Shown here in pieces: positions 46,346 through 56,192 of a DNA stretch of 64,000 bases. The translations under genes were made by a program, and so were the position numbers. Below the pieces are notes generated by a model. It was given only the letters and a program-made list of their open reading frames with translations. It was not told the DNA's origin and did not search any database. Location of the stretch: contig BSYQ01000008.1 of the NCBI GenBank assembly GCA_030272585.1, forward strand, positions 124,001 to 188,000, read 5' to 3'. Positions within the stretch are counted from its first letter, which is position 1, and every line of letters begins with the position of its first letter. Source of the DNA: Bryopsis sp. KO-2023 (lineage: Eukaryota; Chlorophyta; Ulvophyceae; Bryopsidales; Bryopsidaceae).

Positions 46346-47618
46346 ATGGCTTTGAGACAATTGGCTGCTCGATACGGGGGCCTTCGGGGCTCCCCAACCG
46401 AACTGTGCGGAATGGTGTGCAATCACAGTTCGGCAGTGTACGACCACCTGGTTGAAATCACCGTGCTGGACCTGGAAGGAGTTCGTCATCCCATTCGTGG
46501 CTTGAAAGGACAGTCTCTGTCGGACCTCCTCCTCGAAGTAAGTATCCAATTTTTTAAAGCACCAAACAGTTGTGAAGGGGTCGATCAGCCAACTGTGTGA
46601 ACCAAGTATTTTGGATTTTGGTTGGGAGTGTTTGTCTGTTGCCCAGACAGACTAGAAAAATAAAATTTGAAATTGATGGGGTTTTGGTGGAGCCATTTGC
46701 CATTTGAGAGAACATATCCATGAATAGAAAAAAAAGGAGATTTAAACTTCTCAATGGAATATATTTCGAAAAATGTGAATGGACAAATGACTGTGTAATG
46801 TTTTTGACACAACATCATTCGCTTTCACAGTAGCCTGTATGAGAAATAAAAATGGTGGAAAATCAATGGGAAATGGATGGCAGGACAAGATTGCTGAAAG
46901 GAGTTAGTCGAAGTGGCTCAATATTTTGTGTGTAAAGCATTTGACGCTCAAGAGCCTTGTTAAAACATGATTTCTTGACCGCTTCTACCTAAGGGAAAGC
47001 TGTTCATAATTGATGGTCATTTGATTTCTGTCTGCCATTTCCATGAAAAGTACCAGCATTAGCTCGAACTCGAAGGGAAATTGGAGGACAGCTTTTGTTT
47101 GATAATATAGGAGGCTGTGTATGGTCACTCTTTGATTCACTGGATGGTCAAAATATTCCCTCCTTTTCAGTCAGCAGCAGTTATTTTGAGTCAGATTCAC
47201 AATGCCATTGACTTCTTGCCTTTAAATGGCTGGGAAAGTACTTTTGACTTTTTCCTTCCTTGAAATCCCAGTTACAATCCCTCATAAAGACATGTAGCAA
47301 ATGCAGTGCTCCTCTGGGGGAGAGGTATTGGATCAATATTTTTGTTTCTTATGTCTTTGACAGCATCCAGAATTGAGTGAAGGAGTGGTAGCACCAACAC
47401 CGTCGGGAAAAGGGGCCCTAGATGCGCATGTGTTGGTGGCTCAAGAATATCTGAAGAAAATGCCAGAAAAATCATTCGTCGAAAACGAAGACCTGATAGA
47501 GTTGGCCGACGACCACATTGCCAGTAACTCCAGATTGGCCAGCGCTGTGAAATTATCCCCGGAAATGCAGGGTTTGACGGTGGCCATGGGAAAAATCGGG
47601 TTTTTCAACACACCTTGA
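46346..47618 (+). CDS. ferredoxin-fold protein without cluster cysteines, C1-FDX-like
   Basis: Two exons, 46346-46537 and 47364-47618, are separated by an 826-nt intron and join in phase 0 to give 148 aa. Residues 1-30 form an Arg-rich mitochondrial presequence. The rest resembles the plant-type [2Fe-2S] ferredoxin fold: a beta start (LVEITVLDLEGVRHPI), GLKGQSLSDLLLEHPEL, and a C-terminal LSPEMQGLTVAMG typical of the last ferredoxin strand. The cluster-binding C-x4-C-x2-C...C is gone. In its place is TPSGKGALDAHVLVAQ, and no Cys follows the first exon. This matches the cluster-less ferredoxin subunit C1-FDX, which bridges the membrane arm and carbonic-anhydrase domain of plant and ciliate complex I. 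That assignment rests on the fold pattern and lost cysteines and is moderately sure. Confidence 0.7.
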
Positions 47619-49128
47619 TGGGTTACAGGGCTGTACTTTTTCATGAAGCAATTGGAATGATGAAGAAGAAAATGTTGTAATTTCGACGAAACCTGAGATA
47701 ATGGTGGGGTTGGAATCTTGTAGTGGGTGGGGTATGATATGTAGGTGAATGGACACTTGTGCTGAGGATGAGTATACAGTGGCAGTCGGAGAAAAGGGCA
47801 TCCTTGGCAAATGGGTGGATTGGTTCACTGCATCAAAGGGCTGTCTCTGTTTGTATTGAAGAAATTAAATGTTTTCTACATGGATTATCATTCATCCAGA
47901 AAGCAGCCTTCTACTCGGGGAATCATTTCAACTCCACCCAGTTTTGTATTTTTGCTGTCTGCCAAACATCGGCAGACTGCAATTTTTCGCCTGACTTGCA
48001 TGGTTTTCCTGCTGCACATTCAGTGGGAGTAAAGTGTGAGTTCTATGGTGTTGGCTCTGGAAGTTCTCTTGGAGCTGGCTTTCGTTTTAAGACGTTTTGA
48101 TGGGGAGTGCGTTTCTCGGTCACAACAGTTATAATGTTGGAGGCACGAAAGAGCTGAAATAACCCTTGAACCCTTGAAGGTCCCCAGGGACGTGGTCCCA
48201 TGTCCGACGGACATGGCACGTGCCTGGCCACTATTAGAGGCACACGAGCTGCATCGAGTTCAGTATTGTTAGCCCAGGCAGGATCTGTGGCCACGTGCTC
48301 TTCAACACTTGTGTTGCTCTTGCCGGTCGTTTCGCTTCGTTCTCCAGCTTTCTTTCGACTGAAGGCTGTTCCCAGAGACGCACTCAGGAGGTTGTGCCGA
48401 AAGAGCCGCGGGACCTGATCGATACGTGCACCATCAGGCAAGATCTATCCGTGATCGTCGTTCGACGGAAAGAACTATGCACCTTTTCCCCTTTTCCGAA
48501 GAACAAGTTGGCTCCATCAATTCCCAGAGCGGTTTCTTCTGAAGTTTGTTCCCAGGTCATGGCGTGGACTTGGCGAAAACTCGCACAAATGAGAGTTAAG
48601 TGGGGGAGGGAAAGGAAAGCTCCTGTTCGGTTGTTGCTGTGTGTGTTTTGCCGTTGATACCTCGTAGTGGCCAAGCTCTCCTTCCTGGATTTTTTGGTTC
48701 CTACTTTGTCGAACTGGGGCGGGAGAGAAGGCAGAGCCTGCGGAGATCTCCAGACTCGTTGCGCGCTTCTGGCGTTGTGAGTCATTCGAATGTGTTCAGC
48801 ACAGTGAATATCCTTGCAACGAAAAAAACAAGGAGGGTTGGGGTGCGTCGTTGCGGGCATGGTGAGGCGAAGTGTGACTGATGACAATGGATCGCACTCA
48901 GCATCACAGTGTGAGTCACATGAACGACCTCCGCGCAAATTCGGGCAGGACGAGAAGAATCTGCGATGCAGAGCAAAGCCCACCCACCACCAGGTGATAC
49001 CTCATCGCGTCGCGCGTGGGTGCATGTGGTTGCTGCTTCCCATCACGTGTGAGCGTAGGATCGCTCCACAACCGCGAGAGTTCAGCGCGAGGTCGCAAGC
49101 AGAAGTTGCTTTCGAAGCGTGCTAGTTC
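47619..49128. other. C1-FDX 3' flank and glutamate-receptor upstream region
   Basis: The first 400 nt are T/G-rich 3' flank. From 48,100 to 49,128 the sequence is GC- and CpG-richer and probably includes the receptor promoter and 5' UTR. It has overlapping open frames on both strands; one is listed separately as a weak candidate. Confidence 0.35.
48043..48441 (-). CDS. candidate small protein, weak
   Basis: This is a minus-strand frame of 132 aa starting MPDGARIDQVPRLFRHNL and ending KPAPRELPEPTP. It is Arg- and Pro-rich with no signal or membrane segment. It lies alone between two plus-strand genes in a GC-rich stretch where chance frames are common. The plus strand is also open over part of it. 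I recognise no family and include it only because no other gene explains the GC-rich block. Confidence 0.2.
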   Translation of the reverse strand: MPDGARIDQVPRLFRHNLLSASLGTAFSRKKAGERSETTGKSNTSVEEHVATDPAWANNTELDAARVPLIVARHVPCPSDMGPRPWGPSRVQGLFQLFRASNIITVVTEKRTPHQNVLKRKPAPRELPEPTP

Positions 49129-51245
49129 GTGTCAATGGGGCAACGGACAGCTCCAGTCGCATGCGTCCTCTTGGTGTTTCTATGGCACTGCGGAGAGGTG
49201 GCTGCTCAGAGCAGCGCAAATGCAACGGGGTTTGTGTTGAGGCCGACGGACTTCAACACAATGGGGACGAGCGACTCGCAAGGATTCGTCGCTTGCACCG
49301 CGAATATAGAGCCTTTAGTGGAGTGCAACCCAGAGCGACCGCAAGAAACGTACTCAGGTTACCATATCGAGTTGTTTCGGGAAGCAGCAGCCAAAATCGG
49401 TTTGCAAAACTTCACAATCAAGTGTTTACCCTTCGATGAAATGTTGCAAGACTTGCTCCAGGGAGGGAAAAAGTGTGATATTGGCGCGGGCGCAATCACT
49501 CTGTCCACGGATAGGGCCGACCGAGGGATTAAGTTTACCCACCCGACGTACAGAGGCAGTTTGGGGGTGTTAATAAAAGCCCAAGTACAACAGGGTTCGA
49601 CGTGGGGTTTTTTAAAACCTCTGCACTGGACCGTGTGGTTGGCTACCGGCTTGACGAGCCTCGTCGTTCCGATCGTGGTGTTCGCGGTCGACGCGTTGGC
49701 TAACGAATCAAACCGGAATGGGAGGATGAGATGGGGCAGAATGAGGGTTGCGGTGTGGGAAAGCTTGAGTTCCCTCATGCAATGCGGGAGTTTCACCGTG
49801 CGATCCCAATCGGCAAGAATAATCGTCCTGGGCTACGCTTTCATGATACTCATCATCATCAACACCTACGTTGCGAATTTGGCAGCTTTTCTGACCATCA
49901 CCAACATCGATTCCACCGTGAGGAGCGTCTCGGATTTGATCGGGAAGAACGTGGGGACTGGGACGGTGTACATGAATCGATTGAGGAGGAATGGCATCGT
50001 GGCCGATACGTTTGCTTCTTCCATGAAGGCCCAAGCTGCGAGAGAACTCCAATTGGGGCAAAACAATTATGATGCGGTGGTGTATGACGAGCCGTGGATA
50101 ACTTTCGTGGCAGCCACGTGGGGATGCGATCTGTTGTCATTGAAAGAGGTAAAACACATTTGGGCCACCATCATTGTAAAACACCCCTGAATGACAGAAA
50201 TGGGTTGAAGTTGTGCACCAAAGTCCATTGCACTGAGGAATTTATCGATGTTTTGTGTTGACCAGTGTTTCTTTCTTCGGCATAGTAATTAGTCAAAAGG
50301 TTGTGGAGTCAAAAATCAACTAAATTATTCAAACAGTAAAAGAGACATAAACAAACATGTTGAAACAGTTCAAGAAAGTTTTTTCTCTCCCAGAAACTCT
50401 TTTTTTTTTTTTTTAAGTTAAAGATCTGATGTTCCAGACGTTCAACCTGGCAGCTGTTGGAACACACCCGTGAGTTTATTTTGCATCAAATCTCAAAGTC
50501 TCGTATACCCCGCACAGTGTGCAAGAAAGCTAGTTGCTGGATGCCAAAATTACTTGGCAAATCTAAGTTGACCGTAAAAATTGGCACCTGTTATTGATGT
50601 CCATCCAAAAGATTCGTTGCATTCTTACTGCAGACTTTCGAGCCGTTTGATTATGCCTATGCCCTTCCCCGGAGTGCAAACCGAATCCTAGAGGAACAGT
50701 TCTCCAGAGCTTTAGTTGTGCTCCAAGAAGAGGGTGTAATGGCGCGGCTGAAGGACAAATTTGTCGGCATCGAAATCAGCGATTGCCCAACACACGGCGA
50801 AGTCTCGGACACCGTGGCTGTCAGGTTCAACCAATTGGTGGGGCTCTGGATAGTCCTCGGCATCTGTTTCGCGTTGAGTGTTGTTTTTCTGGTGGGAAAA
50901 TGGCTCCGAATTGCTTGGGCAATGACGATGAGGAGTGGGGGCGATGGCAAAGAGAAAAATCTCCACATTCTGCAAAGGCTGTCAACTCTGAAGGAATCTG
51001 CGACGAATCCGAAAGAGTTTGTGTCGGCATTCCGGCAAGCAAGTGCGAAGTTTTCAGAAACCACCGAGGGTGATTTAGCAGTGACTTTGAAGGACCTGGT
51101 TGAAACGCTGGACGATTTCAAAGCAGAGCAGGAAAAACTACGGAATCAGGTAAAACACATTTCCGATGCCTTCCAATCGATGTCAACAGGAAGGAATGGG
51201 GACGAAACTCGGCCGGAAATCGTGGTTCAGGAGGCTTCTCGATAG
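49129..51245 (+). CDS. short ionotropic glutamate receptor-like channel
   Basis: Two exons, 49129-50148 and 50634-51245, join in phase 0 to give 543 aa. A signal peptide (residues 1-27) is followed directly by the S1 half of the ligand-binding domain. The amino-terminal LIVBP domain of plant GLRs and animal iGluRs is missing. S1 contains ITLSTDRADRG; Arg129 sits where the ligand alpha-carboxylate is bound. M1 is about residues 168-189. The re-entrant pore loop is about 208-224 (WESLSSLMQCGSFTV). M3 is about 230-256 and ends in TYVANLAAFLT, the family gating motif with one Thr changed to Val. S2 carries the acidic pair in VVYDEPWITF. M4 is about 408-430 (GLWIVLGICFALSVVFLVG). The cytoplasmic tail of about 110 residues is predicted to be coiled coil. 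The Q/R-site position holds Cys219. Ligand and ion selectivity cannot be read. Confidence 0.9.
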
Positions 51246-53627
51246 TGTAATTTGTTTTGGAGTGGATTTTCTGGGTTGGGTTTACTTGACGTATTCAATA
51301 TCGGGCTGTTGTTGAGTCTGACTATGGTTATCCTTTGCTTTAAATTCAAAGAAATGGGAAATTAAGGGGGGGAAATGAACTTGGCTGTTATCCTTTTTTT
51401 CTGGAGGGAACACTCTTTTCATCACTGGGTTTTCGATTGTTTTTTTTTTTTGTAATCCTGGTTTCGAGGTGGACCGTTTTATTTTTTCTTTCTGATAAAG
51501 TGACTTCTTGGATGGGGCTTAATATAATTTCCTTAAGAGGGAAAAGAAAATAAGGAAAAGAGGAAGGATAGAGGTATGTTAATTCCAAATTACAGTGGAT
51601 CTAGCTAATGAGTTTTCTCAAGTAAGGCGTCTCGACGATAAAAAAGAATTCCTCACTCTGAGAAAAAAAGGGTGGTGCTGGATTTTCTTTTTTTTTTCAA
51701 TTTTTGAATAGAGGGATCAAAAAAGGAAGAAAAAGAGAAACCGTGGGCATTAACTTGGTGGGCTCTTTTTTATTACTTATTAATATATTTGAGGAAATAA
51801 AGATCTATGGCAAGCGGGAGTATTTCTGCTTCAAAATGGAAAAATGGAAATGGTTTAAAAATGAAGGAATTGATTATCAGTGGGGTGGGTTAGAAGTTAC
51901 AAGTTTAGCTTATGGGGATGTATGCCAGCCCCACCCCCGAATATTCAAGAAAAAAAAAGGTAAGGAATGAAATGGAAAGCGGTGTCTACTCAAGGGGCAA
52001 GTTTTTTCCATGAAAATCAATGTTAAATGTTCGTTTTAGCATCTTTTTTTCAAAAAATGAAATGCACATGGGAGTGAAAGGGGTTGAATGAAAACAGCGA
52101 AAGAAATGAAATGGAGAGAAGGTAGGACGCTTGCATGTGTTTGGAATGGGCTCCTTTTTTTGTATAACTGTCCTTGGGTTCTTAATATCCAAATCAGCAA
52201 AAAAATTGGGCTGATTTTGCACAGGGAAAACTCAAGCCCTGAAGTGTCCCATTGCTGGGTATTGGAAGAAAGAAATCTTATTTTGACCAAAAAAAAGTTG
52301 AAATAAGTCTGGGACAATAACATATATATATAACATGTCATTCAGTTTTTTTGGTAAATTTTCAATAGATTGAAAGAAGGGAAAAATGCACAGGCAAATG
52401 GAAGGGGGTTCTTATTCATCGTAGAGTGGGGTTTCGAACATGTTCTTAGGTGGAATTTTCTGAGGCATGGAAACTAGCTTTTATGAAAATATTCTCTGAG
52501 TGATTGGTGTCAAGGTATCCTGGAAATCAAGGTGTGAGTGTGGGGAAAGGTTTGAGGAGGAGAAAAAAAAGCTGCAAAAGGAAGAAATCTGATTGGGCAT
52601 TGGTACTCTTCTTTAATTCTGGCATTCCTTTTTTGTCTGCCTTTTTTTTGTGTGTTTACTGCTTTTTTTTTTTTTTTTTTCGTTTCCGAATTGCCATCAG
52701 CAAATTTTTGACAATGGTAGACGATGCCACGATTTTGTCTTTTTTTTTCTTTCCTTATTTGTGTTTGAATCAATGTTTGGATTATCTTTGGAAAGCTGAA
52801 ATCATGTAATGATTTTACTCTGGAGGACTTTTCTTAAGTCTCGAGAAAAGAAAAAAAAGTTATTGGCGTCAAAAAGATATTCTCTTTTACTCATGGCCGG
52901 AAGCGACTATTAGTGCTGAGGGTTTGGTTCCAAGAAAAAATAATTAAAAAAAACACGAAAAAGCCAGGTTCTGGAAATGGGCAGTGATGCCAGAATTGCC
53001 ATCAACTCAAGTGAACCTACTGAAAAATTAGACCTCAGTTTTATTTTGGTGTCTGCATATGTGTGGGACACCATTCTGCATGTATTGAACTATGAACCCA
53101 AAGCAATTCGTGTTGTAACGTTAGCCAAATAAATTGAAAAAACAAGAGATATTCATGAGCACACCGAGGTTCTGGGGGAAGTTTTGGTGGGGGGGGTTGG
53201 AGCTTCTTACTTTACAACAGTGGATTTTATGGTAATTTCTGGGCAACTGTTGGCTGGGTGGGAGGCTACCCTCAATGAACTACGAGCGAAACTGTGATTT
53301 TTTTTGGAGGCGCCGCACTTGCAAGAGGTTCGGGAGGCTTGAGTTTGTTTTAGCTAATTTTTTTCGCGCGCACATCGCCCCACCTCCAGCACTCATAGAA
53401 TCAATCCCCCTGCGCCGTATCTGACATCTGTCTGAGGGGACATGAAGGGAGGCAAGACTCGGTCATCCAAGCAACCAACCTGACAGCCGATCGACGATGG
53501 GATTGAAATATCTCGGAATCAGGGAGCCTCCAGTTTGGCAACCAACATACTCCTTCGCAGCGGGCAAGAATTTTGCAGAGCTTAATCCTGTGTCTCAGCC
53601 GATCTTTCCAACTGAACCGAATAAAGC
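51246..53627. other. long T/G-rich intergenic region
   Basis: This is 2.4 kb between two plus-strand genes. From 51,250 to about 53,330 the plus strand is T/G-rich with T-runs up to 18 (about 52,663-52,680) and G-runs. From about 53,340 to 53,627 it becomes GC-balanced and probably holds the promoter of the secreted protein gene. No gene was recognised. Confidence 0.4.
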
Positions 53628-55214
53628 ATGATACGCGCTTTCAATGGCGTTGTTCTGTTGGTGATCGGCTGCGGATTAGGTACAGTTGGTGTTACTTTCC
53701 TTCTCTTCTTCATGCGCTGACACGATCGAGTAGCTGGCGGCGCCACACGGTCTCGGATTGCTTCCCACCTTTTCGTTTACATCAGGCAAAAGCATTGAAA
53801 TCGTGTGGTCCCCACGAGCCTCCTCCATACGTTCTCACAGGAATAAGTGTGATGTGCAGGATTTGCTGCTGCTCAATTGGCCTTGCCAAGTTTCCCTCCA
53901 GACTTCGAGTCCAGATGTGTTTTCCCAGGTAACAAGAATAACCAAAAAGACACACTACACTGCACTGATTCTGCAGACCTCCTCCAGCTCCAAATGACTG
54001 TTGCGCAATTTTCCCTGATGTATTTCTTTAGCAATTTTCCACCCTAAAAAGAATTAGGAATGGTAGGGTGCATGTATTATGCGCGTCTGCTGAATTCCAG
54101 AGACTGAGTTTTGTTTTTCTTTTTCTTTTTGATTTTTGAACTGCAGGGTTGAGTTTTATGCAATCCTGTGAGGCTGAAACTGTGGAAGCATTGGCATATT
54201 TCGGCGTTGACCAGCCTGGAGATATGCCTCCACAAGAGGTGTCCCTTGCAGAAATTGACAGCTACATTGCTCAAGCCAATCCTCCCAGTGCAAAGTATGG
54301 TTTTTGAAACATTCATGCAGGAAAAAACTTCATATTTGTGGGAGTTTGAGTATGGATTTTGTATTGAATTCAAATGAAAGGACTTAAATTAAGTTCTTGT
54401 ACAAAAGTAATCGAAAAAAGGTTTGACTGGATCAGATTCCTTGTTGTGCAGATGCTGTCAGGCTGCTTGTTACTATGCAAATTCGGTAAGTTCTTACCTA
54501 AACAGAACAGATCTTTTTGTTGTGTGTATTTCATACTTTGATGCCAATTTGTGAAGCCATCGGGTGTAATGGAATATGGTCCATTTTCATTAATGCAACG
54601 TTTGGCAATCCCGCAGTCCAAACTAATAATAAAAAGATATACAAGTCAGACAGACGTATTGAACCCTGTGCAAGTGAGTCCTTTTTTATGCTGTTTTTCT
54701 TTCCTCTTCTTAGGTTTGCAACTGCGAACCAGTTGCCACAAACTGGGCTGGGTCATTGTTCTTTGGAACAGAAAATTATGCCGCCGGTAAGCCCCCCTTT
54801 CACACTCAAATGGATTGAATGGTTAGCTGGTGGAAAGCAACACGCGCTGCATCTTCTTTGTTTCTAAATCAAGACAACAATAAAACTTGCCCAACTTGCC
54901 TGTGTGAAATATTTTGCAACGATGACATGGTGTTTTCTTTTCCCCTTGCAGTGATTCGAAACTATGGTGAGCGGTGTCAATTCAAGGATCTTATCGGCAG
55001 CTGCCCAGATGTCCCTGCGGAGTGGGTTGAGAAGAACCCCGATATGAACATTTGCAAACAGGCAGAAGAAAAACCGGAGGATGAAAATCTGGATGAAGAG
55101 CCCCTGGAGGAGCCCACTGACTTCTTTGCACAATCCAGCCAACCAGCCCCTGCCGATGAGTCTGACATGGATGATGACAGTGTTTCATCCATGCTGGAAG
55201 ATTTGATTGACTAG
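53628..55214 (+). CDS. secreted Cys-rich protein with acidic tail
   Basis: I recognise no exact family. Six small exons, 53628-53679, 53860-53928, 54147-54294, 54452-54485, 54714-54786 and 54952-55214, join in phase throughout to give 212 aa. Residues 1-22 are a clear signal peptide (MIRAFNGVVLLVIGCGLGFA). The mature part has ten cysteines at 37, 48, 91, 92, 96, 103, 105, 134, 143 and 160. The order C...C...CC...CxC...C...C is that of the plant eight-cysteine (LTP/prolamin) motif, though the gaps differ and two extra Cys are present. The last 45 residues are acidic and unstructured (EEKPEDENLDEEPLEEP) and end in SSMLEDLID. The protein is likely exported or vacuolar. The 34-nt exon 4 is unusually small. 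Confidence 0.75.
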
Positions 55215-56192
55215 AAACAATGAGGTTTATTGAGACGTCAAGTGTTGTGTGGGGGAAAGTATTGGTTGGACTGCATGTGGTGGTTGAGACTGCACGATAT
55301 GATTATATTACGCTGATTTCGTTTGGATCAGTGCCAGCAGGGTGAACATGCAACCACAGTTTGACAGGGTGAGTCTGATCAGTCTGGGATGTGCAGAGGG
55401 GTCTATATTTTCTAGAAGTGTGAGGGTTATTTTTTCATAATTGATCTTACAGCAAACACATCTGTCTCCGAACATGCGAGTTTTTGTTTCATAAGATTTG
55501 GGGTCAGGGCAGCTTCTGTTTTCATAATATTACATATTACTTGTTCAGACTAGGACTGGAAGCGATTATTGATATAGACTACCGTTGCTACCTTTATTTA
55601 TTGCGAGGCAGATGTTTTGTTTTGATGATGGATCATGTAATAATAAGTTTGGCTGTGGGCTGAAACGCTGTGCTGTGGTTCCTGTTTTGGGGAAACTTGG
55701 AAGAAGTCTTTCACAAGAAACTGTTTGGTTTAATACTTTATTTTCTACTGTGCTTGTAGTTACTTGAAGAAAAAAATCAACCATTCCAGACCCACATCGC
55801 ATTCAAAATGTTTTGGCCATTTTTAAGTTAGCTTAATCCCGTCACCTCGGGAATTTCCCCCCTTGAAAAAAGCTGATTTAGCTAGCGAACAGGTGTCAAG
55901 TGAACACACAATCAATCTGTCTCCACAGGTACAGTTCGATTCTGTTTGCTATTTCAATTTTGGCAATTTTATTGGCTTGTAAGGAAAAGTTTTTTTCTCA
56001 GTTGTCTCAGGGGCTTGCATCAAAAATTTTCCGTTCTGCACAAACGATTCGTACAAAATATCAGAGCGATTCGCTCCGTCCTGGCCACTGTCGAACAGAG
56101 TACCCCACGTATCAAAAACATGAACAACAATAAGGCTCAAGTAATTCCGCATCGATTCGGAATGGATTTGAACTGTTTTTTCGATTGACACA
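55215..56192. other. intergenic, secreted protein 3' flank and TLDc upstream region
   Basis: T/G-rich 3' flank runs to about 55,790. The part near 56,000-56,190 is more balanced and probably contains the TLDc promoter. No gene was recognised. Confidence 0.35.

Noticed and set aside
48384-48983. Minus-strand open frame of 199 codons upstream of the glutamate receptor
   Set aside because: Cys/His-rich by chance composition, overlaps competing frames on both strands, and has no splice partners or domain.
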